A stretch of 29,019 bases of DNA from CAYSCZ01 sp964429655 (GTDB lineage Bacteria; Bacteroidota; Bacteroidia; Cytophagales; Cyclobacteriaceae), in the NCBI GenBank assembly GCA_964429655.1, contig CAYSCZ010000043.1, positions 1 through 29,019 on the forward strand. Reading direction: 5' to 3'. This document shows, in pieces, positions 7,861 to 15,218 of this stretch. Made by a program: the position numbers and the translations under genes. The notes below the pieces were generated by a model. That model did not search any database and was not told the DNA's origin. It worked only from the letters and a program-made list of their open reading frames with translations. Each line of letters starts with the position of its first letter. Position 1 is the stretch's first letter.

Positions 7861-8046
7861 TAAAAATTAAACGAACAGGTTTCCATCATCCCGATAATGT
7901 TCAGTTAAAAGCGTGAAAAGTTAAACTTTTATTCCACAATATATTTAAATTCATTAATTCTGTAGATTATTTAATATTAAAAGTTAAACGAATTTTTTGG
8001 TCTTGAATTGATTTTGTTTAAGTTTGATTCAACAAAATGAAACCTT
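7861..8046. promoter_or_regulatory. carH-ECF intergenic region with four TTAAAC elements
   Basis: A 186-bp AT-rich spacer. TTAAAC occurs at 7867, 7921 and 7984, and inverted (GTTTAA) at 8016. Two copies sit in the longer identical unit AAAAGTTAAAC (7916-7926 and 7979-7989), exactly 63 bp or about six helical turns apart. The first of these forms a perfect palindrome AAAAGTT-A-AACTTTT (7916-7930), and the inverted copy overlaps the -7 box of the operon promoter. This is the best candidate for the operator of the CarH-like protein. Binding is inferred, not shown. Confidence 0.55.
7997..8026 (+). promoter_or_regulatory. Bacteroidota housekeeping promoter of the ECF-crt operon
   Basis: TTG at 7997-7999, a 19-bp spacer, and TAAGTTTG at 8019-8026 match the Bacteroidota -33/-7 consensus TTG-N17/20-TAnnTTTG exactly. 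Transcription would begin near 8032, about 15 nt before the ECF start codon, with no obvious Shine-Dalgarno. Flanking TTAAAC/GTTTAA copies suggest repression by promoter occlusion. Confidence 0.7.
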
Positions 8047-8559
8047 ATGACTTCACTTGAATTTACTTACGCCATAGACCAACTTTCTGGATCCCTAAAA
8101 CCTTTTGCGTTAAAACTGACAAAAGACACTGAAGATGCAGACGATTTACTTCAGGAAACCATGTTAAAAGCCTATATCAATAAAGAAAAATTCGAAACCG
8201 GAACAAACTTAAAAGCATGGCTTTACACCATAATGAAAAATACTTTCATTACTAATTATCAAAGAATGATGAGAAGAAACACATTCATAGATACTACAGA
8301 TAATCTTCATTACATAAATAGTTCTGAAACAAACATTAATAATTTAGCATATTCTAATTTTGCAATAGATGATATTGATGAAGCGATAAATAAATTAGCT
8401 GAAAATTACAGGATTCCGTTTTTAATGCATTTCAATGGCTTTAAGTATCATGAAATCGCAAAACGATTAAACATCCCCATTGGAACCGTGAAAAACAGAA
8501 TCCATATTGCAAGAAAAGAATTAAAAGACATGCTAAAGCCTTATGCGTATAAAAATTAA
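8047..8559 (+). CDS. ECF-type RNA polymerase sigma factor
   Basis: A 170-residue sigma-70 family protein with only regions 2 and 4. Region 2 spans about 8-75 (DTEDADDLLQETMLKAY, then LKAWLYTIMKNTFI). Region 4 spans about 112-165, with its helix-turn-helix in YHEIAKRLNIPIGTVKNRIHIARKEL. A Ser/Asn-rich linker joins them. It redirects RNA polymerase to a small set of promoters. No anti-sigma gene is adjacent. It is the first gene of the crt operon, 3 bp before crtI, so it is expected to be induced together with pigment synthesis and may activate other carotenoid or photo-oxidative stress genes. Membership is clear; the regulon is unknown. Confidence 0.93.
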   Translation: MTSLEFTYAIDQLSGSLKPFALKLTKDTEDADDLLQETMLKAYINKEKFETGTNLKAWLYTIMKNTFITNYQRMMRRNTFIDTTDNLHYINSSETNINNLAYSNFAIDDIDEAINKLAENYRIPFLMHFNGFKYHEIAKRLNIPIGTVKNRIHIARKELKDMLKPYAYKN

Positions 8560-8562
8560 TAT

Positions 8563-10047
8563 ATGACTAAAATTCGAAGAAAGGCTTGTGTAATCGGCGC
8601 TGGCTTTTCTGGATTAGTGGCTTCGTCCTCTTTAGCGAAAGCCGGTTTTGAGGTGGAACTAATTGAGAAAAATGACAAGCCTGGAGGAAGGGCAAGGCTG
8701 CTCCAAATTGATGGTTTTCGATTTGATATGGGACCAAGTTGGTATTGGATGCCTGACGTATTTGAGGATTATTTCCACAAATTTGGTTATAAGGTATCAG
8801 ACTTTTATGATCTTAAACGATTAGATCCTTCTTATAAAGTTGTTTTTGAAGATTTTACATTAGACGTTCCAGCCGGTTTTGAGGAGCTAAAATCAAAATT
8901 TGATGCTATAGAAAAAGGCAGCGGAGTTAAGTTAGATCAATTTATTAAACAAGCTGGTGAAAAGTACCGGGTAGGGATGAAAGACCTGGTATTCAGGCCT
9001 AGTTTGAGTTTGCTGGAATTTGTTAATTTTAAAGTTTTGAAAGGGCTTTTAAAAATGAACATTTTCCAAAGCATGTCCAGTCATGTGAGGCATTACTTTA
9101 AAAATGAGTATCTACGGCAGTTGATGGAATTTCCAGTGTTGTTTTTAGGAGGTACACCTAAAAGCACACCTGCACTATATAGTATGATGAATTATGCAGA
9201 TATTGCTTTAGGTACCTGGTATCCAAAAGGGGGCATGCATAAAATTGCTGAAGCCATGACTGAAGTAGCCAAGAGGCAAAATGTTGTTATAACCTGCAAT
9301 GAGGAAGTTAAAAAGGTAGAAACAAAAAATAACGAGATAAGACGAATAGAAACAACCAAAAGAATTATAGAGGCTGATGTTTTTGTAAATGCTTCCGATT
9401 ATCATCATTTTGATCAGGAATTATTACCAGATAATGATCGTAACTACTCTGAACGTTATTGGGATTCCAGAACAATGGCTCCTTCCAGCCTAATTTTTTA
9501 CTTAGGGGTAAATAAAAAAATTGACAATCTGCTTCACCACAATCTCTTTTTTGACAAAGATTTCAACCGGCATGCGCGTGAGATTTATCAGAAGCCTTCA
9601 TGGCCTTCAGATCCATTGTTTTATGTGTCAGCAACATCAAAAACTGATGACTCAGTCGCCCCAAAAAATTGTGAAAACCTGTTCATTTTGGTGCCAATTG
9701 CACCAGGATTAGATGATGCAGAAGAAACCAGGTGGAAGTATTATAAAAAAATCATGGGTCGGTTAGAAGCTTATACAAAACAAGATATTTCTAATCATGT
9801 TATAGTGAATAAAAGTTATTGTTTAAGTGATTTTAAGAGTGATTATAACTCTTTTAAGGGTAATGCATACGGATTAGCCAACACACTCATGCAGACTGCG
9901 GTATTAAAGCCAAGTATTAAAAGTAAAAAGCTGAAAAATTTATTCCATACAGGTCAGCTGACGGTACCAGGTCCAGGTGTGCCTCCGGCGATTATATCAG
10001 GTCAGGTAGTGGCTAACCTCATTTCCAAACAATATAATATGAATTAA
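8563..10047 (+). CDS. crtI: Phytoene desaturase CrtI
   Basis: A 494-residue FAD-dependent carotenoid desaturase that converts phytoene to lycopene. The dinucleotide-binding motif is at the N terminus (CVIGAGFSGLVASSSLAKAG, then E35 and KPGGRARLLQIDGFRFDMGPSWY). The C-terminal family signature includes NAYGLANTLMQTAVLKP and FHTGQLTVPGPGVPPAIISG. It lies between the ECF gene and crtB in a tight operon. Some CrtI-like enzymes act as 3',4'-desaturases (CrtD) or isomerases, but adjacency to crtB and absence of another desaturase in the window favour CrtI. Length is typical. Confidence 0.95.
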   Translation: MTKIRRKACVIGAGFSGLVASSSLAKAGFEVELIEKNDKPGGRARLLQIDGFRFDMGPSWYWMPDVFEDYFHKFGYKVSDFYDLKRLDPSYKVVFEDFTLDVPAGFEELKSKFDAIEKGSGVKLDQFIKQAGEKYRVGMKDLVFRPSLSLLEFVNFKVLKGLLKMNIFQSMSSHVRHYFKNEYLRQLMEFPVLFLGGTPKSTPALYSMMNYADIALGTWYPKGGMHKIAEAMTEVAKRQNVVITCNEEVKKVETKNNEIRRIETTKRIIEADVFVNASDYHHFDQELLPDNDRNYSERYWDSRTMAPSSLIFYLGVNKKIDNLLHHNLFFDKDFNRHAREIYQKPSWPSDPLFYVSATSKTDDSVAPKNCENLFILVPIAPGLDDAEETRWKYYKKIMGRLEAYTKQDISNHVIVNKSYCLSDFKSDYNSFKGNAYGLANTLMQTAVLKPSIKSKKLKNLFHTGQLTVPGPGVPPAIISGQVVANLISKQYNMN

Positions 10048-10082
10048 ATGCTGTATTTCGTAAACTTATTAATTTAAACCTA

Positions 10083-10919
10083 ATGAATGATCTCTACGGA
10101 AATACTACCATAAAATGCAGTAGAATAATAACCAGAAACTACAGCACCTCTTTCTCTCTGGGTATATCGACACTACAAAAAAAATATCATGCTGCTATTT
10201 ACGCAATTTATGGATTTGTAAGATGTGCAGACGAGATAGTCGATACCTTTCATGAATTTGATAAGCACAAACTTTTAAAAGATTTTAGAGAGGATACCTA
10301 TCAATCCATTGCCGAGGGAATCAGTATGAACCCGGTACTCCACTCATTTCAGTGGGCTGTAAATAAATATTCCATAGATCGCCATTTAATAGAATCTTTT
10401 TTGGAGAGTATGGAAATGGATTTATACAATGAAAAATACTCAGTGAGTCAATATAAAAAATATATATACGGATCTGCGGAGGTAGTAGGATTAATGTGTT
10501 TAAAAGTGTTCAGCGAAGGTGATGTAAATATGTACAATCAACTCGAGATGTATGCTAAGGCACTGGGTTCTGCCTTTCAAAAAGTCAATTTTCTTAGAGA
10601 TGTAAAAAGTGACTTACAGGAGAGAGGAAGGATTTATTTCCCCGAAGTTAATTTCAGGGAATTCACAAGAAAGGATAAATTATTGATAGAGAAAGACATT
10701 GAAAATGATTTTTCACTCGCGTTAGAAGGTATTAAAAGACTTCCTAAAGGTGCAAGGTCAGGGGTATATTTGGCATATATTTATTATATCAACCTATTTA
10801 CAAAAATAAAGAACCTCCCGCCTTCCAAAATTATGGAAGAAAGAATAAGAATCGCAGACCTCAGGAAATTTACACTGCTGGCGAGCACTTATCTCAGGCA
10901 CCAAATGAATTACATCTAA
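10083..10919 (+). CDS. crtB: Phytoene synthase CrtB
   Basis: A 278-residue all-helical trans-isoprenyl synthase that condenses two geranylgeranyl diphosphates to phytoene. Both Asp-rich magnesium-binding motifs are intact: DEIVD at 50-54 and DVKSD at 173-177, the latter in the family context FQKVNFLRDV. RNYSTSFSLG near residue 18 matches the substrate-flap region. It follows crtI after a 35-bp gap, the largest in the operon, which holds no clear promoter or terminator. It is followed by the cyclase gene after 5 bp. Squalene synthase homologues share the fold, but the neighbours decide for CrtB. Confidence 0.96.
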   Translation: MNDLYGNTTIKCSRIITRNYSTSFSLGISTLQKKYHAAIYAIYGFVRCADEIVDTFHEFDKHKLLKDFREDTYQSIAEGISMNPVLHSFQWAVNKYSIDRHLIESFLESMEMDLYNEKYSVSQYKKYIYGSAEVVGLMCLKVFSEGDVNMYNQLEMYAKALGSAFQKVNFLRDVKSDLQERGRIYFPEVNFREFTRKDKLLIEKDIENDFSLALEGIKRLPKGARSGVYLAYIYYINLFTKIKNLPPSKIMEERIRIADLRKFTLLASTYLRHQMNYI

Positions 10920-10924
10920 GTAGG

Positions 10925-11632
10925 ATGTATCTATATTTACTGCTTCATTTAATAATCATTTCCTATCCACTGGCAAATTCATTTGAACGTAGAATAACTT
11001 TTTATAAGAATTTCAGATACATATTCCCTGCAATTACCATCACGGCCATTTTCTTCCTGATCTGGGATGTTGTTTTTACAAAAATTGGCGTTTGGGGATT
11101 TAACGACGATTACACCATTGGCTTATATTTCTTAGGATTACCACTCGAGGAATGGTTATTCTTTATCACTGTTCCCTTTGCTACAATATTTATATATGAA
11201 TGTGTTAAGTATTTTTTCAAAAATGATATAAATCCAAAGGTAAGCAAGAACATTTTGCTTTTTTTGGCTTTGGTATTGTTAATTTTAGCCCTTATATATT
11301 CCCATAATTATTATACATTTTACAATTTTCTTTTCACATCTGTATTTTTGATAATCAGTTACATTTATCTGGAAAGCAGGTTAATTGAAAAATTTTTATT
11401 GACTTATCTTTTTCATATCGTTCCTTTTTTATTGATTAATGGAATTTTAACCGGTTCTTTCATTGAAAATCCGGTAGTGTGGTATAACAATAATGAAAAT
11501 TTGGGGATACGGATTTTTACTATCCCGGTAGAAGACACAATCTATTCCATGCTTTTGTTAATTATGAATATCTTTGCTTATGAGAAATTAAAATCTGCCA
11601 AAACAATAAAAGTATCTAAATCGTTTTCTTGA
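10925..11632 (+). CDS. crtYcd: Lycopene cyclase, fused CrtYc-CrtYd heterodimer type
   Basis: A 235-residue membrane protein with two homologous halves, each about three spans. The first carries PLEEWLFF (73-80) and the second PVEDTIYSML (201-210), matching the PxE(E/D) motifs of the CrtYc and CrtYd subunits of actinobacterial heterodimeric cyclases and the fused form found in Bacteroidota and archaea. It cyclises lycopene ends to beta-rings. Fused CrtYcd enzymes in pigmented Bacteroidota commonly produce monocyclic carotenoids, which fits a CruF-like gene nearby. It stops with TGA 1 bp before ispH. Confidence 0.9.
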   Translation: MYLYLLLHLIIISYPLANSFERRITFYKNFRYIFPAITITAIFFLIWDVVFTKIGVWGFNDDYTIGLYFLGLPLEEWLFFITVPFATIFIYECVKYFFKNDINPKVSKNILLFLALVLLILALIYSHNYYTFYNFLFTSVFLIISYIYLESRLIEKFLLTYLFHIVPFLLINGILTGSFIENPVVWYNNNENLGIRIFTIPVEDTIYSMLLLIMNIFAYEKLKSAKTIKVSKSFS

Positions 11633-11633
11633 T

Positions 11634-12479
11634 ATGTTGAATTTGAGAGTAAATATTGATCCTAATTCCGGTTTTTGCTTCGGAGTAGTCTACGCCATTG
11701 AAATGGCCGAAGAGATTCTCGAAGAATGTGGAATTTTATATTGCCTGGGTGATATAGTACACAACGATGAGGAGGTAAAAAGACTCGAAAAGAAAGGATT
11801 GATCATCATTAACAATGATCAACTAAAGGATATAAAAGACTCAAAAGTACTTATACGAGCGCATGGTGAACCTCCATCGACTTATGAGTTGGCCATTAAA
11901 AATAATCTTGAATTGATCGATGCTTCATGTCCAGTTGTCCTGAAGCTTCAAAACAGAATAAAAAACTCTTTTGATAAAGAAGAAACAATATATATTTATG
12001 GTAAGCCAGGTCATGCCGAAGTTGTTGGTTTAATGGGTCAAACAAATAACAAAGCTGTAGTCTTTCAGGATATAGATGAATTAGATGTGGAAGCCCTTCC
12101 AAGAGAATTAACGTTGTATTCACAGACCACAAAAAGCACTGAAAAATTTTACTCTATCACCCGGCAACTAACCAATGCTGGTATCCAGGTCAATGCTAAT
12201 GACACAATCTGCAGGCAAGTTTCTAATCGCGATAAAGAACTTAGGGATTTCGCAAAACAGTTTGATAAAATAATTTTTGTTTCAGGTACCAAATCGTCCA
12301 ATGGGAAAGTCCTTTATAATATTTGTAAGGAAAACAATAAAAGTTCATTTTTTATATCAACATGTCAGGAACTTAAAAAAGACTGGTTCTCTCAAAATGA
12401 TGTTGTTGGAATATGTGGAGCCACCTCAACGCCAATGTGGTTAATGGAAGAGGTAAGAAACGAGCTTTTGTCCTACTAA
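11634..12479 (+). CDS. ispH: 4-hydroxy-3-methylbut-2-enyl diphosphate reductase IspH
   Basis: A 281-residue iron-sulfur enzyme for the last step of the MEP pathway, making IPP and DMAPP. The three cluster cysteines are present: C15 in GFCFGV, C99 in DASCPVV and C193 in DTICRQVSNRD. So are the active-site histidines H43 (VHN), H77 (AHGEP) and H127, and the catalytic glutamate E129 (GHAEVVGLMGQ). The SSNGKVL segment replaces the common SSNS(N/T)RL substrate loop. Placing ispH among crt genes ties precursor supply to pigment production. Spacing of 1 bp on each side implies translational coupling. Confidence 0.95.
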   Translation: MLNLRVNIDPNSGFCFGVVYAIEMAEEILEECGILYCLGDIVHNDEEVKRLEKKGLIIINNDQLKDIKDSKVLIRAHGEPPSTYELAIKNNLELIDASCPVVLKLQNRIKNSFDKEETIYIYGKPGHAEVVGLMGQTNNKAVVFQDIDELDVEALPRELTLYSQTTKSTEKFYSITRQLTNAGIQVNANDTICRQVSNRDKELRDFAKQFDKIIFVSGTKSSNGKVLYNICKENNKSSFFISTCQELKKDWFSQNDVVGICGATSTPMWLMEEVRNELLSY

Positions 12480-12480
12480 A

Positions 12481-12939
12481 ATGATTCAAAGTCATACTTT
12501 GCTGCTTTATGCTTTAATTCCGGTTACATTTTTTATGATGGAGCTTGTTGCATGGGCAACACATAAATATATAATGCACGGATTCCTCTGGTCATGGCAT
12601 AAGTCCCATCATAAAGTTCACCACCATACACTTGAACGTAATGACCTTTTCGCATTAGTTTTTAGTATTCCATCAATTACACTTATTGTTCTGGGTTTTG
12701 AAATTGAGGGATTGTTTATTTTAAAATACATTGGTTTTGGAATATTGTCCTATGGAATTTTTTACTTCATCTTCCATGACATTTTAGTACATCAAAGGAT
12801 TAAATTTAAATTCAACCGTCGAAATGCATACCTCAAACGTATCATAAATGCTCATTATATTCACCATAGAAAGCATACCAAGGAAGGTTGCGAAGCATTT
12901 GGATTTTTATACGCACCAAAAAAATACGAATTGAAATGA
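12481..12939 (+). CDS. crtZ: Beta-carotene hydroxylase CrtZ
   Basis: A 152-residue membrane di-iron hydroxylase of the fatty-acid-hydroxylase superfamily that adds 3-hydroxyl groups to beta-ionone rings. All four histidine clusters are intact: HKYIMH (28-33), HKSHH (40-44), HDILVH (99-104) and HYIHH (125-129). Hydrophobic spans lie at about 6-26, 55-75 and 78-98. Its TGA stop overlaps the ATG of prfB (ATGA). With a monocyclase and CruF upstream, it probably hydroxylates the single ring of a gamma-carotene derivative. Confidence 0.95.
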   Translation: MIQSHTLLLYALIPVTFFMMELVAWATHKYIMHGFLWSWHKSHHKVHHHTLERNDLFALVFSIPSITLIVLGFEIEGLFILKYIGFGILSYGIFYFIFHDILVHQRIKFKFNRRNAYLKRIINAHYIHHRKHTKEGCEAFGFLYAPKKYELK

Positions 12940-14025
12940 TAGAAGACCAGTTGAAAGACTTGAAGGCTCGTATTAAAGCCTTGAGGAGGTATCTTTGACT
13001 ATGATGTTAAAAAGAAGGAAATTGAAGAAGAGGAAGCATTGACCGCTCAAGTCGATTTTTGGTCTGAACCGCAAGAGGCAGAGAAAACGCTTCAAAAAAT
13101 AAAATCTAAAAAATTCTGGGTTACGAGCTTCGAGGAGTTATACACCAAACTCCAGGATTTAGAAGTGCTTTTTGATTTCTTTAAAATGAAAGAGGCTAGC
13201 GAAGGGGAAGTAGATAAAGAATATCAAATCGTTGTTAAACTTACCGGTGAATTGGAATTTAAGCGTATGCTGAGTAATGAAGAGGATCAACTAAATGCTA
13301 TGCTTGAGATCAACCCCGGTGCCGGAGGTACGGAGAGCCAGGACTGGGCCAGTATGCTAATGAGAATGTACATTATGTGGGGTGAGAAAAACGGTTACAC
13401 AGTAAAGGAAGTTAACTTGCAACCAGGGGATACCGCAGGGATAAAATCTGCTACGCTTGAAATTCAAGGAACTTTTGCTTACGGAAATCTGAAGTCAGAG
13501 ATTGGTGTCCATAGACTTGTAAGGATATCTCCCTTCGATTCAGGTGGAAGAAGGCATACCTCCTTTGCCTCAGTTTTTGCTTATCCAATTATTGATGATT
13601 CTATTGAAATTGAAGTAAAGCCCTCTGACATTTCCTGGGAAACCTTTAGGGCTGGTGGTAAGGGCGGACAAAATGTAAATAAAGTTGAAACAGCTGTTCG
13701 TTTAAGACATGCATCTTCTGGAATAGTGGTTGAGTGTCAACAAGAAAGATCGCAACTCCAGAACAAAGAAAAAGCACTCAATATGTTAAAATCCCGACTT
13801 TATCAATTAGAAAATGATAAAAGAAATAAAAAACGGGATGAGATTGAAGGGTCTAAAATGAACATTGATTTTGGTTCACAGATCCGCAATTATGTTCTCC
13901 ATCCCTATAAATTAATCAAAGACAATCGAAGCCTCGTTGAGAGAACGGATGTGCAGAACGTCCTGGATGGCGATATAGATGAATTCATCAAATCATTTTT
14001 ATTACTACAAAATAATCAAAACTAG
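12936..14025 (+). CDS. prfB: Peptide chain release factor 2, programmed +1 frameshift
   Basis: RF2 ends translation at UGA and UAA codons. Translation starts at the ATG at 12936. After 20 codons the ribosome meets an in-frame TGA (12996-12998) in the classic setting: an internal Shine-Dalgarno AGGAGG (12984-12989), a 3-nt spacer, then CTTTGAC. A +1 shift on CTT continues the frame from GAC at 12997 to the TAA at 14025, giving 362 residues. The tripeptide SPF (198-200), which selects UGA, and GGQ (243-245), which triggers hydrolysis, confirm RF2 rather than RF1. The start overlaps the crtZ stop. The frameshift is autoregulatory, so the gene is not broken. It is probably transcribed with the crt operon. 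Confidence 0.97.
12984..12999 (+). promoter_or_regulatory. RF2 programmed +1 frameshift site
   Basis: AGGAGG TAT CTT TGA C: an internal Shine-Dalgarno 3 nt upstream of the slippery CTT codon, followed by TGA and C, a poor termination context. Low RF2 lets the ribosome slip forward one base; high RF2 ends translation at residue 20. The layout matches the well-known E. coli site. Confidence 0.96.
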
Positions 14026-14033
14026 ATCTTAAA

Positions 14034-14273
14034 ATGGATAAACCAAAAATTGCTCAGAAATCACCTATTGTAGAGGATACTAAAAAAGGAAATTACTTTT
14101 GGTGTTCATGTGGATTAAGTGATAATCAACCATATTGTGACGGGTCACACAAAGGCACTGCTTTTTCTCCGGTTAAAGTTAATATTGAACGTGATCAAAA
14201 ATTAGCATGGTGTGCTTGCAAAAATACAAATAACCAACCTTTTTGTGATGGGTCACATAAGAAGCTGAATTAA
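14034..14273 (+). CDS. Double CDGSH iron-sulfur domain protein
   Basis: A 79-residue protein made of two zf-CDGSH motifs, each able to hold a [2Fe-2S] cluster through three Cys and one His: C24, C26, C35, H39 and C60, C62, C71, H75 (CSCGLSDNQPYCDGSH and CACKNTNNQPFCDGSH). There is no membrane anchor, unlike eukaryotic mitoNEET, so it is cytoplasmic. Members are linked to electron transfer, redox sensing or cluster donation, and the exact role is unknown. It follows prfB by 8 bp and ends the plus-strand run, 3 bp from the stop of a convergent gene. A link to the 4Fe-4S enzyme IspH upstream is a guess. Confidence 0.92.
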   Translation: MDKPKIAQKSPIVEDTKKGNYFWCSCGLSDNQPYCDGSHKGTAFSPVKVNIERDQKLAWCACKNTNNQPFCDGSHKKLN

Positions 14274-14276
14274 GCT

Positions 14277-15155
14277 TTACCTGAAAACAATATTTCCTAA
14301 GGCAACATCAACATCAAATGTCATGAGATTGTCTGCATGTGCAGAGTACTCGCGGTTAACATAAGTATTTTTTTCAACCTCTTCGAATTCCTTAGAAATT
14401 TCCACGTTACAAAGGGGTGAGTTGTGAATATTTATTTCAATGGGAGTGGGGTTCTTAGGTAAGATTATCACCAGACCTCCTGCTCCTACCGTTGCTTTAA
14501 TATCACATTTTTCTGTAACGTCGGTACTAAAATCTAAAGTAGCACTACCAAATCCTATCTTAGCTACTACATGTCGAGCTCTTGATAAACTAATTTTTTC
14601 TGTTACCAAAGTTCCCAGATCTACTTCAACCATAAAAGTATCCATAGAGCATAAGTTTTTAAGGTGATCTTGATAACTGATAAATACATCGGCACTTCCT
14701 GTGTTTACTTTAAAATTGGAGATAGGTACGCCGGATAGGTCAATGTTTGAACTACCAAAACCATATTTAAGGTCAAGGTCGTATATTTTATCCTTGGTCA
14801 GATAAAACTTCCAGTAATTTTTTTGCTTTCTCTCTCCACTATTCATGATGTTATAGGATATGGTCTGCGTTAAACTACTGCTGTTATAATTTTCTAAATC
14901 AAGCGATAGATGATAATTACCATTATTGATCTTAGAGAAAAATGAAGGATGGATAGATTGTGATTGCGGATTACCATAAATCTCCAGTGGATCACCATGA
15001 TTAGATGTTCTTATATAGCTTGTACCGGAAGCTGCTGATAAGGAGAAAGTTACCGTATCGTACGCATCGTTATCTTCGATGCTATAATACTTCTTTAACT
15101 GACCTTTAAGACAAATAGGGGAAAAAATAATAATTAAGAATAATATCCTTAACAT
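14277..15155 (-). CDS. Exported protein with LiaF/DUF4097-like beta-solenoid repeats
   Basis: A 292-residue protein with a short N-terminal signal peptide (MLRILFLIIIFSPICLKGQ, cleavage likely around residue 19). Residues of about 125-265 contain short beta repeats such as DLKYGFGSSNIDLSGV, FKVNTGSADVFISY, AKIGFGSATLDFS and ATVGAGGLVIILPKN. The G-x-G-(S/A)-x-(V/I/L)-x(1-2)-(D/S) rhythm resembles the toast-rack and adhesin-like domains of LiaF and DUF4097 proteins. Function is unknown; a cell-envelope role is plausible. It follows dnaJ by 63 bp on the same strand, so read-through from the grpE-dnaJ promoter is possible. The family call is by pattern only. Confidence 0.65.
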   Translation of the reverse strand: MLRILFLIIIFSPICLKGQLKKYYSIEDNDAYDTVTFSLSAASGTSYIRTSNHGDPLEIYGNPQSQSIHPSFFSKINNGNYHLSLDLENYNSSSLTQTISYNIMNSGERKQKNYWKFYLTKDKIYDLDLKYGFGSSNIDLSGVPISNFKVNTGSADVFISYQDHLKNLCSMDTFMVEVDLGTLVTEKISLSRARHVVAKIGFGSATLDFSTDVTEKCDIKATVGAGGLVIILPKNPTPIEINIHNSPLCNVEISKEFEEVEKNTYVNREYSAHADNLMTFDVDVALGNIVFR

Positions 15156-15186
15156 GAAACAGCTAACGTCACAATGGTTGGCTTTG

Positions 15187-15201
15187 TTACGGTTAACGTA
15201 A
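15187..15201. repeat. Short inverted repeat between dnaJ and the exported-protein gene
   Basis: TTACG GTTAA CGTAA: 5-bp arms around a 5-nt centre, inside the 63-bp spacer downstream of dnaJ. No T tract follows on the minus strand, so a terminator is unlikely. It could be a small operator for the exported-protein gene, or chance. Confidence 0.3.
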
Positions 15202-15218
15202 TTATTAAGTGAATATTA

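Noticed and set aside
7916..7930. AAAAGTTAAACTTTT as a terminator for the MerR gene
   Set aside because: The stem is all weak A-T pairs apart from one C-G step and has almost no loop; its repetition 63 bp later fits an operator better.
12996..12998. In-frame TGA that seems to break prfB
   Set aside because: It lies in the canonical RF2 programmed frameshift context with an internal Shine-Dalgarno and CTTTGAC, so the gene is intact.
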